Of a stretch of DNA of 46,620 nt, positions 11,401 through 22,421 are shown piece by piece. The notes beneath the pieces were generated by a model. It was not told the origin of the DNA. It saw only the letters and a list, made by a program, of their open reading frames with translations, and did no database searches. How positions within the stretch are numbered: position 1 is the first letter of the stretch; each line of letters starts with the position of its first letter. The stretch is from Saccoglossus kowalevskii. Lineage: Eukaryota; Hemichordata; Enteropneusta; Harrimaniidae. Location: assembly GCF_000003605.2 (NCBI RefSeq), contig NW_003147278.1:195972-242591 (forward strand). The letters run 5' to 3'. The position numbers were made by a program, and so were the translations under genes.

Positions 11401-11424
11401 GTTTCACCATAGTTCCATGGTTTC

Positions 11425-11446
11425 ACCAAAGACAATTGTCTTTGGT
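11425..11446. repeat. Perfect 22-bp palindrome
   Basis: ACCAAAGAC AATT GTCTTTGGT reads the same on both strands. Together with the hairpin at 10427-10463 it brackets the TIR element, and it is followed by another GGTTTCAC unit. Confidence 0.85.
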
Positions 11447-11800
11447 TTCACGTGATAGTTAATCTGATTTATCATATAGCATTGCAAACAGGAAGTCCTC
11501 GGCATGGGTCAGAGTACTAGTATACCCCAGACCACTCGTTTTGAGGAATGGTCTGGGTGTGGCTTGTGGGTAAGAATAGAAAATGAAATTCGGTGAGGTT
11601 GTGATTATTTGGATTTTTGAGAACGGATTTTTACTATTGAAATGAAATTATTACGTCTAGGGGTGAATTGTTAATAGGTGAAGTGATGTTAAAAAACATA
11701 ATTAGTTCATCGTCTTGCGTACACCGCAACAACAAGAGTTTATTTTTCAACACAGATCTCCAGTAAAGAGGGTGGCGTTTGGACGTAACCCCGGAGTTAA

Positions 11801-13253
11801 ACCATAGACAATATAGTAGGAAGGACAAGCAACTCCAGCGATTCTATTGTAGCAGGGTAGGCTGGAAAAAAGTTAAGCTGATTTAAACTAAATGTTTATT
11901 TCAATTTCTCGTTAAATGCGTGTTTTTAGGCGGTGAGAGTCGTGAACTCTCGCGAAATGCGTAATCTCGTTAACGAGAGTTGCCTACGGTATTCTAAATG
12001 GCCGTTGCTGATCACTAGTTCCGTGTGTAGATGATTTGCTCGATGTTTTTTTTTCGGATTTTGATGCCTGTGGAAATTATGGTGAAGAAGATTCAAACAG
12101 TATAGACACAGCAATTCATGTTAACAGCCATGTGTGTGTGATTCAGAGCCCGGACATCAACATCGAAAATAGCGAAGATTTGTGTTTTCTTGATCGTCAC
12201 GTAAAAGAAACGCTTTGAAACGCTAACAAAAAAACGAAAATAGTGAAAATAAAATAATAAAGAAAATCGTGCCTCATTTATACACAAGTATTCGAGTTAT
12301 TTTTAATAAAAACATGGTATAACGTAGGTAGACGTGCATTCAGGCTGAAAGACTGGACGTGTAGCCAAGATGGCGACAGACGTGAAAACGGAAGACGGAA
12401 TTTAGTCTAACCAAAAACAAGCGTAGTCGGTGAAAATACCAAAATTTGAAGATTCATGCATCATGAAAACAATAATATTCGTGTATTTTGTCGAATACGG
12501 GGTACAAACTTACACAAGCATTCCGTTTGAAAGAGTGTGAATAGGTAGTCAAGATGACGACAGACATGAAAGTTAATTTCAAAAAAAGTGCAAGACAGAG
12601 AACAACAAAACATGAGCACAGTCGGTGGAAAATAACATGATAAGAATTTTCATGCATCATGAAAACTAAAATATTCGAGTATTTTGTCGAAAACGGGGTA
12701 CAACCTTAGACATGAATTCCGGTTGAAAGAGTGTGAGCTATAGTCAAGATGGTGACAGACGGGAAATCATACGGATTCAATGTCTGTTTGAAAAAAAAAT
12801 GCGTGGCAGAGAACAATAATAAACGAGCATAGTCAGTGAAAAATAACATAATAAGAAGATTTATGCATCATGAAAACAAAAACATTCAAATATTTTGTCG
12901 AAAACGGAGTACAAACTGAATATGGCATGTACGGAAACATTACTGCCGTCTGAAACTAACTTTTAATTTTATTTAATTAAACAGGAACATATATATTAAA
13001 AGTAATATTTACTAGTGAACCACGTTCACGAGAACATCTGATAACTAATCTGTGTTCGAAAGATGCGTATTGCGGCAAGAAAACGACTCGTTTGGGGAAA
13101 GATACTTGTAGTTCGATACGAAAGTAGTGACATCGCATCGAAGTAAATATGACGTCATTGTTTACTTGCTCATCATAATATTCCAGCCCAGCTTGCGTTG
13201 GGCATACGGCGTTTGACATTGGTGTTATAATACTACTATACTGTCTATGGTTA
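11801..13253. mobile_element. Inverted-repeat-bounded element of about 1.45 kb containing a tandem repeat
   Basis: The left end ACCATAGACAATATAGTAG (11801-11819) matches the reverse complement of the right end (13235-13253) with one mismatch. TAA abuts both ends (11798-11800 and 13254-13256), compatible with a 3-bp target duplication of PIF/Harbinger-like elements. The interior holds three copies of a roughly 200-bp tandem repeat and no transposase-like frame, so it would be non-autonomous. The superfamily is an inference from the TSD length alone. Confidence 0.5.
12300..12930. repeat. Tandem repeat, three units of about 196-211 bp
   Basis: Each unit contains ATGCATCATGAAAAC (12456, 12652, 12863), then a TTTTGTCGAA-AC-GG-GTACAA block, a GAAAGAGTGTGA block, AAGATGG-GACAGAC and CAGAGAACAA. 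Spacings are 196 and 211 bp. Units differ by many substitutions and small indels, so this is an old array. A weaker partial unit may precede it, near 12290. Confidence 0.8.
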
Positions 13254-14266
13254 AACAGGGCCCAAATTGATAGGGAGTAAAACACGGAAGTGGAAGAGCT
13301 GTCCATGCATTGACCAATCACACAAGAGCTCACAAACACCAACGAAATATTTGTTGCTGTACTTAACAAAGGGGTTTGGCACTAAAAACGTTTATATTGG
13401 ATTTAGAACGTGTTATAATCCAAATCCCCTGGAAAGAGTTGTAAGCACCAATTTTCATATGTAAAACCTTATATATGAGATCAGACATTTTAAACTTGAA
13501 ATAATAAATGATATATATAATAAGAACACAGTACTGTATTTATCCGCCGTAAAATTAAAACTTCGAGATTGTATTTCATTAGTTTTAGTAATTATTTTAA
13601 TTAAAATAATTTTTTAGTAAACCTATTTCCTGAATATGAATGTATTAATTAAACAAACAATACATGAGATGGAATTAAACTCATAATTTAACGTTAATTA
13701 TAATTATAATTATAATTATAATTATAATTATAATACGTGTTAAATCATAAAGTCCCAGTTTGGAGTTTGTTATTGTCTGGACACAACGGAACGAAGCGTT
13801 TTTTAAGAAACATCTTTCGAATACAAGTAAGTAACTAGATTATTGATGTTGCCCTATGTCTATATGTTCACCGATATACGCTATGCATATAACTGAATAA
13901 TTTCGATCGTCATTTTCATTCTCACCCCTCAACGTTTTATTGACTTGTTTTTTAAAACACTTACTCCTGATTACTTTCGCGTACATGTAGGTACCTCGGG
14001 TAGAATCGTTTCAGATTCGTTTATTTCATGACTTTTTCTTTTTAGTTTTCTGTCTCAGAAATATATTTATCAATTTCTGTTTATCGGTGGCGTTGAGTGG
14101 TTTATTTGATAAATAAACACTTCATGCTACTAATTATAATTATTCATTTTGTGCAAGTCTGTATTTTCGAATAATTATCTTTGTACTTTAAAATGGCCTA
14201 TTTCAATATGTAATAGGAATGAATGAAAACATACCTATCTAAAACACTCCAACTTAATGATTGTGC
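13254..14266. other. AT-rich non-coding stretch
   Basis: Holds an (ATTATA)n simple repeat at about 13695-13734 and no recognisable gene. It is the upstream region of the plus-strand secreted-peptide gene. Confidence 0.5.
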
Positions 14267-14273
14267 TATATAA
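14267..14273 (+). promoter_or_regulatory. TATA box (TATATAA)
   Basis: TATATAA lies 75 bp upstream of the ATG at 14348. A start near 14297 would leave a 5' leader of about 50 nt. Confidence 0.55.
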
Positions 14274-14347
14274 CAGAAAGAGGAGCGCTATGCTTTCACT
14301 GTTTTTATCCAATATATGCATGTCTTGTAGCACAGTCTGCAATCAAC

Positions 14348-14664
14348 ATGAGCCGCGCTGTGGTTATACTGATGATGCTTGTGGTATTGTCCGTACTGTG
14401 TGAGGATATTATTGATGGAGCGAGAGTACACCACCGCGCCATACATGCACCCAGCACTGGAGGGTAAGAATGTAATACTTAAGTAAAGAGTTACAATTTT
14501 AATCGTGGGCATTGAATAGCATTGGCGTGTTTAAACAGCAATTACTTGTTAGATTTTAGTTTCAAACGTATTTGTAACTTATATAAAACACAAGTAATGC
14601 TTCCATACAAACTCTCTACACTGCTCTAACAGAATATTTATTTACGTATTCCACAATGAAGACG

Positions 14665-14703
<39 letters not shown>

Positions 14704-15013
14704 TCAAATTAGATGTCAACATAGAAATGTGCACTGACTCTTTTTGAGTGTATATCGTGTATAATGGTTAAATAGAATCCATAATGTGCAATAGAAAATA
14801 TCTATCATGCAAAGGGAATGTATATGAGATCTCGAAGGCCATTTGTGTCAGAGATGTATTGCGAGAGTTACGCTTTATTTTAGAAACCAATTATATTTTT
14901 GTTTTTTTATTTACTTTTGTTGTAGCATAGATTGGTTCAAGAGAAATGGTGCGCGAAAGATTGACTACAGACGGGCTAGTGGTAGAACACCGGGAAATCC
15001 ATACAAGCATTAG
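14348..15013 (+). CDS. Small basic secreted peptide precursor, two exons
   Basis: Family not recognised. Exon 1 (14348-14463) encodes MSRAVVILMMLVVLSVLCED, a clear signal peptide, then IIDGARVHHRAIHAPST. A GTAAGA donor follows in phase 2. The acceptor ttgttgtag at 14925 restores the frame: exon 2 (14926-15013) reads IDWFKRNGARKIDYRRASGR, then TPGNPYKH and TAG. The 67-residue product has no cysteine in its mature part, is basic (about ten Lys/Arg against five Asp/Glu) and carries KR and RR sites that prohormone convertases could cut. A TATA box 75 bp upstream and an AATAAA 39 bp after the stop frame the gene. This fits a neuropeptide-like or antimicrobial peptide precursor, but no known peptide family is recognised. 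Confidence 0.6.
14664..14702. repeat. (GTT)n microsatellite in the peptide-gene intron
   Basis: Thirteen uninterrupted GTT units inside the intron 14464-14925. Confidence 0.95.
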
Positions 15014-15051
15014 TTTACTATAGTTGTAATCTAAATTATGTATTAGAAACT

Positions 15052-15057
15052 AATAAA
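15052..15057 (+). terminator. AATAAA polyadenylation signal
   Basis: AATAAATAAA starts 39 bp after the stop of the plus-strand secreted-peptide gene. Confidence 0.7.
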
Positions 15058-15061
15058 TAAA

Positions 15062-16890
15062 TGATTATGAGTTGCTCTTTATCTTTAATGATTTGTAGAC
15101 TTAATTTGTTGATCACCAAAATTAACTATTATCACTTCTGATAAAAAAAAAACCTATACATTTTGTCACTTTTATTTCCAAAATTCAGATTGTAAAAATT
15201 ACATCACACCTACTCAATATCTATGTTTATAGTTCTCGAATACTCAAAAAACCACAGGAAAATGATTTATCAGTACACACATGGGCCGGTCATGTGTAAA
15301 ACCTGCTATTATTAAATCATTGGTATTTTCCTGTTTCCATGTTTGTGTTGCCGTGATCGTATATTAGATTATTTGCGTTGATTTACGGGTTAAAATTTTG
15401 TGATTAGCGCCACAATGTGACGAGTGTTCAGTCCGGTATTGCTACCCTGTCCTAAAAGGCCATCTACTATATGGTCACAATAACTAGTCAGGAAGTGCTT
15501 GTAATCTGCTTTACGGATGCTGCCGAAAATGATTTGTTATATCTTAATTGTCGAGTTTTAGAAACGCGACATCGTCAATAATGACATCATTTTGAAAATT
15601 GACAATTATAAAAAAAACTATATATCTCAACGAATAACAAATAAAATCTTTATCTGTCTAATTGAAAATAGTGTATTTTTTTAATATTATTAGTTATGCA
15701 AATTGTCCGTAGTTACGTACGTTTGATTTGCAAATAATTTGTGAAATGTTAACGAAATTTCATTACAGTACATATATTTAATTGGTTTAAAATTTATTAA
15801 CTACACTTCGCAAATGTTATATCTCTATAGGAACAACATATATATCAAAATGAATTTAGACAATTATTGGCAAATTCTTGAATATAAATATTTTAAATTT
15901 CTAATTTAACTTGTTATACAATAAAAAAAAATCGAAATTCGTATTTTATGGCTATGGAAAATGTTTGATTGTATTTGATTTAATTTTTTTTTCGTTGTGA
16001 GTTTCCATAGTGACGTGTTTTAAACCACTCAACAATGGAACTATAGAACTAATTCATTGATTTAACAGAAACTATTAATGGCAGTACTGGAACCTAATGA
16101 ATAATTAACTAATGATAAATAATTAGCATAATAATTAGCAACGTTAATTACATAACTAATTAATGATAATTATTTAACTATTATTTATTACGAATTCGTT
16201 GCACATTACTAAATTACAAAATATCATAAATTATTGATAAATTATCGTTAATAGTTTGTATCAGCGTGGTCAGTGTTCATGACGATTGTTACAATGTCAC
16301 AAAAACTGGGTGTCTTATCAAATAATTACTTTTGTATACGGAGTTATGTAAACTACCTAATATTGCATCGTATTGCCTGCATTAGTCAAAGGCGTAAACG
16401 CCGATTTACGTAGACAGAAAAATGCGTGTTTAAATAGAGTGATATATACAAATATTTGATTTTGATGTATCAAATACTAATCATTCAATAACATCCTATA
16501 TAAATATTATAATACTTTCGAAATCGTCAACATTCACTAGGAAGTAAAATAACATAAATAATACATATATAAATTTTCAGTTTTCTAAGTCTGACAAATA
16601 TAGCATAGTTTGAATGAATAAATTGTACTTTATTTCGACTGTGATGATGTTTTTACCAAAATAATTGCTGATTGCTGACGCGTATATAACAAGTACAATA
16701 ATTACTGACAAGTAATCGCATGCTATGTTTGGTTTATTACATTCAATTTATATATATGCAAATATTCTACATACTCTTTGGCCTCCACATTATCTTTATT
16801 CCGTATTGCCACTAAATAAATTGAGTTTTCGTTAACAACATATTCCCGAGGAACTCATTGCCATAAAGAGTAATGATGCGTGACTATAGT
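15062..16890. other. AT-rich non-coding interval
   Basis: Very AT-rich, with many short AATTA-type repeats (notably 16090-16200). No gene, RNA or complete element was recognised. Confidence 0.5.
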
Positions 16891-17228
16891 TTAAAGAGGG
16901 AGGGTCGTCACCTGCGCANNNNNNNNNNNNNNNNNNNNNNNNNNNNNNNNNNNNNNNNNNNNNNNNNNNNNNNNNNNNNNNNNNNNNNNNNNNNNNNNNN
17001 NNNNNNNNNNNNNNNNNNNNNNNNNNNNNNNNNNNNNNNNNNNNNNNNNNNNNNNNNNNNNNNNNNNNNNNNNNNNNNNNNNNNNNNNNNNNNNNNNNNN
17101 NNNNNNNNNNNNNNNNNNNNNNNNNNNNNNNNNNNNNNNNNNNNNNNNNNNNNNNNNNNNNNNNNNNNNNNNNNNNNNNNNNNNNNNNNNNNNNNNNNNN
17201 NNNNNNNNNNNNNNCTCCCCCACTTTAA
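16891..17228. mobile_element. TTAA-bounded MITE, copy 1 (contains the assembly gap)
   Basis: The left end TTAAAGAGGGAGGGTCGTCA (then CCTGCGCA) and the right end CTCCCCCACTTTAA flank a run of N. Both ends match the termini of the complete family member at 39959-40120, including the poly-C/G stretch and GGTGAC/CTGCGC motif. The true length is unknown because the interior is unsequenced. Confidence 0.6.
16919..17214. other. Assembly gap (296 N)
   Basis: A run of 296 undetermined bases, lying between the two inverted ends of a MITE copy. The open frames that appear to span it are artefacts. Confidence 1.
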
Positions 17229-18221
17229 ACAATCCATCGACGGGGACGCATGGGCTATATGAGTGAATGTGTTCATCATGATACAGTGTACAGATCCCCC
17301 CCCCTCTTCTAGACGCATCGTTATTGATAAATCAATCTGATTTACATTGATTATATGTTACTTTTAGTGTAATGCATTATGGTCAATATTGTCGCCATAC
17401 AATATTATGTCATTTTCCTCCACAATAATAAAATACGTGCGCTTCTAATATGAAAGAAATGGCAATATGGCGCTTGATGGAAATCTGTTTAAAGGGTTAT
17501 CATATTAAGGCGCGTTTATCGACGACTAGGTAATATGGGTTTTTTTATTGAATAAACCAATATCATCTGAAATTGACCATGTAATATAATTTTGTCCGTT
17601 AACTTAACTATGGTGTACTTTTTTTTTACTGGGTAGTAGCGAATGTTTGTGTAGAAGTAAATGAATCGAGCGCCCTCAACAGACATGTTATATAGTAGAT
17701 CTCATTTGGTAATTGTTATTTTAGGTAACTATTCAAAACAGCTAGACGTATCGAGCCATAGATCTTTATCGATAGCATAGAAAAAAAATGTCTAAATGTG
17801 TAAGTAGAACGTAAGAACACACACATCTATAAAATGAAGCCATTGACAGATTTCATAATAGAGCACGTACACCAGCACTAGGCAGAAATAATAGTAATTC
17901 CCTGTGGTTATTTAGTTCTAAGGCGGAATATAGTTTCCTCTTCGATGCGCCTGAGTTGATTCTCATTGTTATTGACAACACAAATACCAGAAATTGATAA
18001 ATTCGCATTGTTATGCTCCTAGCATTAAAATGAAGTGGAACTGGATAAAACGATTATCTTGTCGAGTGTGTCGTAGATTTTCAGCAAACCGATCTCGAAG
18101 TCGACACACTGTAGAGCCAATCGAGAGGTTCTCACAGTTATTACATGAACTGCAATTACGAACATTGTTGGTAATATAGCTGAATTTATTATTGAAAACA
18201 ACCTCTCCTCTAGGACTATAT
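17229..18221. other. Non-coding interval
   Basis: No gene or complete element recognised. A 61-codon open frame at 17994-18179 has no supporting feature. Confidence 0.45.
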
Positions 18222-18557
18222 ATCTATATATCCTCGGGGGCGGAGCTACGTCACAGACGTTGCTAAGACGCGCACCACTGTACCATGCATTTCTATGGGC
18301 CCTGTGCGCGCTGCTGTGGAACGCCGGTCGAGCCGGTGAAAATTCGAGAAAACAACACAAATTCAACTTTAAAGTAATCCCGAACAACCAAATTTATATA
18401 TGTTACACACGTAGGGCTAATTTTGTTGCACTGTTCAGGGGAGTCTCAACAATCATCCCGAAGTACCGTTTTATGCGAGTTTTGGGCCTTTGTTTTCTCC
18501 GCCGCGGGTTGCCAGGCGGTGAAAATGCCCGGATGTCCGCCCCCGAGGATATAGATC
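18222..18557. mobile_element. MITE-like element of about 336 bp with TCCTCGGGGGCGGA ends
   Basis: The left end ATCTATATATCCTCGGGGGC is mirrored by the right end GCCCCCGAGGATATAGAT, allowing a 2-bp indel in the TA tract. The interior is GC-rich relative to its surroundings and has a second, imperfect inverted pair (CGGTGAAAATTCGAG and GGCGGTGAAAATG regions). There is no transposase frame. The open frames across it (18025-18387, 18260-18562) are incidental. Confidence 0.65.
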
Positions 18558-18850
18558 TGTAATCTGTAATAAAGTAATTGTGAAAATAGTATAGAATCCT
18601 TGAATTTAGCTGGATGCGACGACTCATACAGTAAATAACAACGAGAATAAGTGGGTTAATAAAAATAGAAGTAGAAATACGATCGCAGCCGTCTCTGATG
18701 GAAATATCAAGAAATGGTGGTATTACTTCTGATATTTCCTATGTGTATTGTATAGCGAGATTAAAGATGTTCACCAACTCGATGAATTGCAATAATTCTC
18801 CACGACTGTTTGACGTCATAACATTCGTAGCCTGCAACACATATTTACCA

Positions 18851-18983
18851 TTAAAGGGCGGCAGTCGTCGCGCCGCGTCCAGTTCGATATGGGACTCATA
18901 GCGACGTATACAACGAGTGTAAAATACATTGTTTATTTACATGAAATTCGAACTCGCGCTGCGCGACGACCACCGCGCTTTAA
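18851..18983. mobile_element. TTAA-bounded MITE, copy 2 (133 bp)
   Basis: Begins TTAAAGGGCGGCAGTCGTCG and ends with the inverted counterpart CGACGACCACCGCGCTTTAA. It is a short, diverged relative of the 296-bp and 309-bp copies, with only the terminal 40 bp or so in common. Confidence 0.75.
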
Positions 18984-19104
18984 AGGTGAAACAATTGCCA
19001 TTCAAGACAAATTCCAAAACTGCCGCAATCTTTAAACGACTTGAATCGACCTCATTTTGATACTTACACTTTCAAAACAAGTATTTGTATTGTGTGCTCA
19101 AAGC

Positions 19105-19269
19105 TATTTATTTATTTATTTGCTTGTATGTTTGTTTGTTTGTTTTCTGTTTGTTTGTTTGTGTGTTTGTGTGTTTGTTTGTTTGTTTTTGTTTGTTTGT
19201 TTGTTTGTTTGTTTGTGTGTTTGTTTGTTTGTTTGTTTGTTTGTTTGTTTGTTTGTTTGTTTGTTTGTC
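19105..19269. repeat. (TTTG)n microsatellite
   Basis: About 165 bp of TTTG/TTTA tetranucleotides with a few TGTG interruptions. It creates long artificial open frames (Leu-Phe-Val-Cys repeats on one strand, Thr-Asn-Lys-Gln on the other), which should not be called genes. Confidence 0.95.
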
Positions 19270-20161
19270 TACTTCTCGATGTCACCACTTTAACAAGTGT
19301 ATTTCTTTGCTTTGCGTTCAAATGCCTTAAAAACAAACACCAGCTTTTTAAACTCCACACGAATTTCACTAGAAGTCAATGCAACCTAATCAAAACGGGT
19401 GTGATGCCTTCGCAACCTCTCATCCTCATGCAATTATTCGTTCAGCTGCATTCTTCACTATCTGTAATCTATTTATCTGTATTTGTGTTACACCGTGGAA
19501 CAGGCTATTTCAATAATTTAACCGAGAACAAGAATCTCGGTAGTGGAACATTTTTTCTTTAAATTAGTTAGCCTTTCTGACAGTGACAAGCAATGCCGAC
19601 AAGTAGTAGTAGTTTTACATATCCTAAGCCAAGAATACAGTATATAGCTCTGGGTTGTAGTAGATCATTTATAATCTACACTGGGGAACCCATGTATGTA
19701 TATAGCTTGAGAAGAGAGAAATATACAGTGTGGTTAGTCCGTCGTGAACGCCTGCATTTCAGTTAAAAGAGCAAACAACATGCGAACATACTCACATAGA
19801 CAAGTTCCCAGATGACTAGGATTTCTCAAACTAGAAAAAAAAAAGATGGATTTGATGTTTAAATTAATCATACAAAAGTGGGGAAATTGACTTGTCACAT
19901 AAACACAAAATCTTGTTCTTACTGTTCTTACGCTTGTACATTGGCCATAAGCACTGTACTGTTATAAATAACGGACATTGCACAGTATTATGATATTCAA
20001 AAAACAGTAATGCGTGAATAAATAATTTATGGAATAATCTACACTTGTATGTGATAATTACTTCAACTGTATTGACACCGACGAAGATAGCCTACTGTAT
20101 ATTTGGAAATCCAAGAACAATGTAGACTAAGTCTGACAACTTGCTCCACTACTTGTTCGAA
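19270..20161. other. Non-coding interval
   Basis: Nothing recognised on either strand. Confidence 0.5.
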
Positions 20162-20457
20162 TTAAAGCGCAGTAGTCGTCGCGCTGCGCATGTGCGAGAT
20201 ATATGGGTCTCATATAAACAAAGATGGCGACTTTGACTGTTGCGCAGATCAACGAGTACGAACTGAGACGTTTGTAGGCAATTTTCATGGGATTGGAAGG
20301 TATCGAAGGAGTCACCGTCGGTAATCAGTGCAAGTCGCACCAAGATCAAACCTCATACTTGTGATTTCCATTTGAAGAACGCATTGGATTGTGGGAAAAT
20401 CAATGTTTATCATCACAAATGTCGCACATGCGCAGCGCGACGACTACCGCGCTTTAA
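20162..20457. mobile_element. TTAA-bounded MITE, copy 3 (296 bp)
   Basis: The terminal inverted repeats are about 36 bp, from TTAAAGCGCAGTAGTCGTCG to the mirrored CGACGACTACCGCGCTTTAA. The interior matches copy 4 at 22972-23280 over nearly its whole length, with small indels. An ATG GCG in a good start context (AAAGATGGCG) opens a short frame near 20223 that is stopped by TAG after 17 codons. Confidence 0.9.
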
Positions 20458-20741
20458 TGGAAGAGATATCTACGTGAATCTCATTGTGTACATAAAAACA
20501 ATGTAAGTTTCAAAAAACGTGATTGCATTTTGCTTCACCGATACGTGGTGTCATCGATACGTTAATCTACCAGACCGAAAATAGACAAAAGTAAATCGTG
20601 TTATAAATTTACAGCATAATTTTTGGATGGTCGTGTGTTTATAATATTCTCTTATATGTAAGTGATTAATAACTACACAAATGTATTAAATACATGTATA
20701 TTGTATCCAATATTTAAATACAAACACGAAAGCATCGTTGC

Positions 20742-21220
20742 TTGGTAAGTCACAATTCTCACTCTTACGGAACAGAAAAACTCTCAACCTGGTTTAGATA
20801 CGGTTCACTCGAACACGGAGTCTATAAACAAATATATATTCATCATTATATATTCAAATGTCTGCGGAGAATAATCAAAATCAGATGGCTATATGTATCC
20901 AATGGTTACATACTCAAGAAAACCCACATGAAACGGATCAGCGACGAAGTCAAATGCAGGAAATGGAAATGAATAGGCCGCGTGCTAAGAATGAAGGCGA
21001 TTGTATTTCTGCATGACAGCCCCCACATGGTCACCGAAATGCACCAGCAGAAAAGTAGGGCGCCCTAAAACAACATGGAGGCGAACGATAGAGAGGGAAA
21101 GGAAGTTTTTAGGGTGGATATCATGGAACGCGCCCAAGCGCCCTGCCAAATACAGGGTGCACTGGGGTTGATAACCTGGTAGCTTTATGGGCAACAGGGC
21201 CCAACAAGGATAGATAAAGA
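20742..21220 (+). pseudogene. C-terminal fragment of an RTE-like non-LTR retrotransposon ORF
   Basis: The frame from 20742 reads KCLRRIIKIRWLYVSN, then RISDEVKCRKWK, where a TGA replaces the expected Trp, and continues as IGRVLRMK. A later frame gives GRPKTTWRRTIERERK. This is the usual tail of RTE-type polyproteins: I-x-x-R-x-W-x-W-I-G-H-x-L-R, then G-R-P-x-x-T-W-R-R-x-x-E-R-E. At least one nonsense change and one frameshift are visible, and no reverse-transcriptase core precedes it. It is a 5'-truncated dead copy, the common fate of these elements. Confidence 0.8.
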
Positions 21221-21234
21221 GATAAATGCGGTCA

Positions 21235-21480
21235 TTGTTTCCTTTCTTACAGTCAAATGAGCCGCATGATTGAAACTATTTTATGGATATCGTAGTCTTT
21301 CAAACATTTACCTGCCCTATATTTATGTGGAAGACTTATGTTTAAAAGATAGTATTAGTGATTATTGTACGACTCGCTGCGAAACGAGACAGCAGATTGT
21401 AATCAGACAAAACACTTCGTAATAATGAACACGTTTATTCGGTCACATTGATTAAGTCCGAAAACGGGGACTATTAATTT
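21235..21480. other. Short non-coding gap between elements
   Basis: No feature recognised. Confidence 0.4.
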
Positions 21481-22300
21481 GGGTTCGTTCCGTCCGTCCG
21501 TCCGTCCACCCGTACGAACGCCCGGAGCTATATCTCGGACACCCATTGGCGGGTTTCATTCAAACTTTACATGTAGACAATACATAATGTATTACATATA
21601 TACGTTAAGTTACTTTATGATCGGAGCAAAAATGGCCGACTGGCGGCCATTTTGAATGTAAAAGTTGCTATATCTGATACCTAAACGTGTCCGCAGCAGT
21701 TTCTCGGAGATGACTGGGTCGATTTGGATCAAAGTTGGTATGATGATCATACATATTGGGTTGTAGGTGTACGTCATTTTTTTTTTCGTTTTTCGGAATA
21801 ATATGGCCGACTGGCGGTCATCTTGTTTTTCATGTTACCCATGCTACTTTATCTTGAATGCAATAAACGTTTCTGTTTAAATTTTGTACTACGATAGTAT
21901 ACGAAGAGATACATCTGCACCAACATGATTTTTGTTATTCAATTCAAAATAGCTGGCCGACGCCCAATTTTCATGTAAAAGCGCTAAATCGTCATTTTTA
22001 CATGTCCGGAACTGTTTCTCAGTGATGACTAGGCCGATTTGCACGTCATATTTTTTCTGTGATTCAAACTAATATGGCCGACTGGCGGCCATTTTGTTTT
22101 TCATGATACCCATGCCTACTTTCCCATGAATGCAATAAACATTTAATTTTTTTACAAAGACAGTATACCAATAGATACATCAACATGAACATTATTTTTG
22201 TAATTTGATTCAAAATGACTGCCCAATTCTCGTGTAAAAGGACTAAATCATAATTGTTTATAAATCCATCTCCTATTAATGGTTTCAATTTAATCTCAAT
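21481..22300. repeat. Dispersed repeat with three degenerate units (ATGGCCGACTGGCGGCCAT)
   Basis: ATGGCCGACTGGCGG(C/T)CAT occurs at 21632, 21803 and 22074. The last two copies are followed by the same TTGTTTTTCATG-TACCCATGC block and an ATGAATGCAATAAAC-type block, 271 bp apart. The left edge begins with a (CCGT)n tract at 21489. Unit-to-unit similarity covers GGCCGATTTG and TTTCTC(G/A)G(A/T)GATGACT motifs too. This is a non-coding repeated element of unknown class. Confidence 0.65.
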
Positions 22301-22421
22301 GACTTCATCAGCATCAAATTGATATGATCACAACATTTTGGACGGGGACTGTGTCATTAACAATGACTTGTTAATAGATGATCTATGGATCTATGAGATT
22401 CTGTTTGAAGGGTTCGCTTAC

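Noticed and set aside
12454-12660. Minus-strand frame with hydrophobic LCLALFLKLTF segment
   Set aside because: Falls within the 200-bp tandem repeat, and the other units do not keep the frame open.
16873-17318. Open frames of 113-136 codons across the gap
   Set aside because: Almost all residues are undetermined; the frames exist only because N has no stops.
18025-18562. Two open frames over 100 codons on opposite strands
   Set aside because: Both lie across the GC-rich MITE and have no domain; stops are rare there because of base composition.
19041-19562. 173-codon open frame
   Set aside because: Mostly created by the (TTTG)n repeat (Cys-Leu-Phe-Val periodicity). The antisense frame is the matching Thr-Asn-Lys-Gln repeat.
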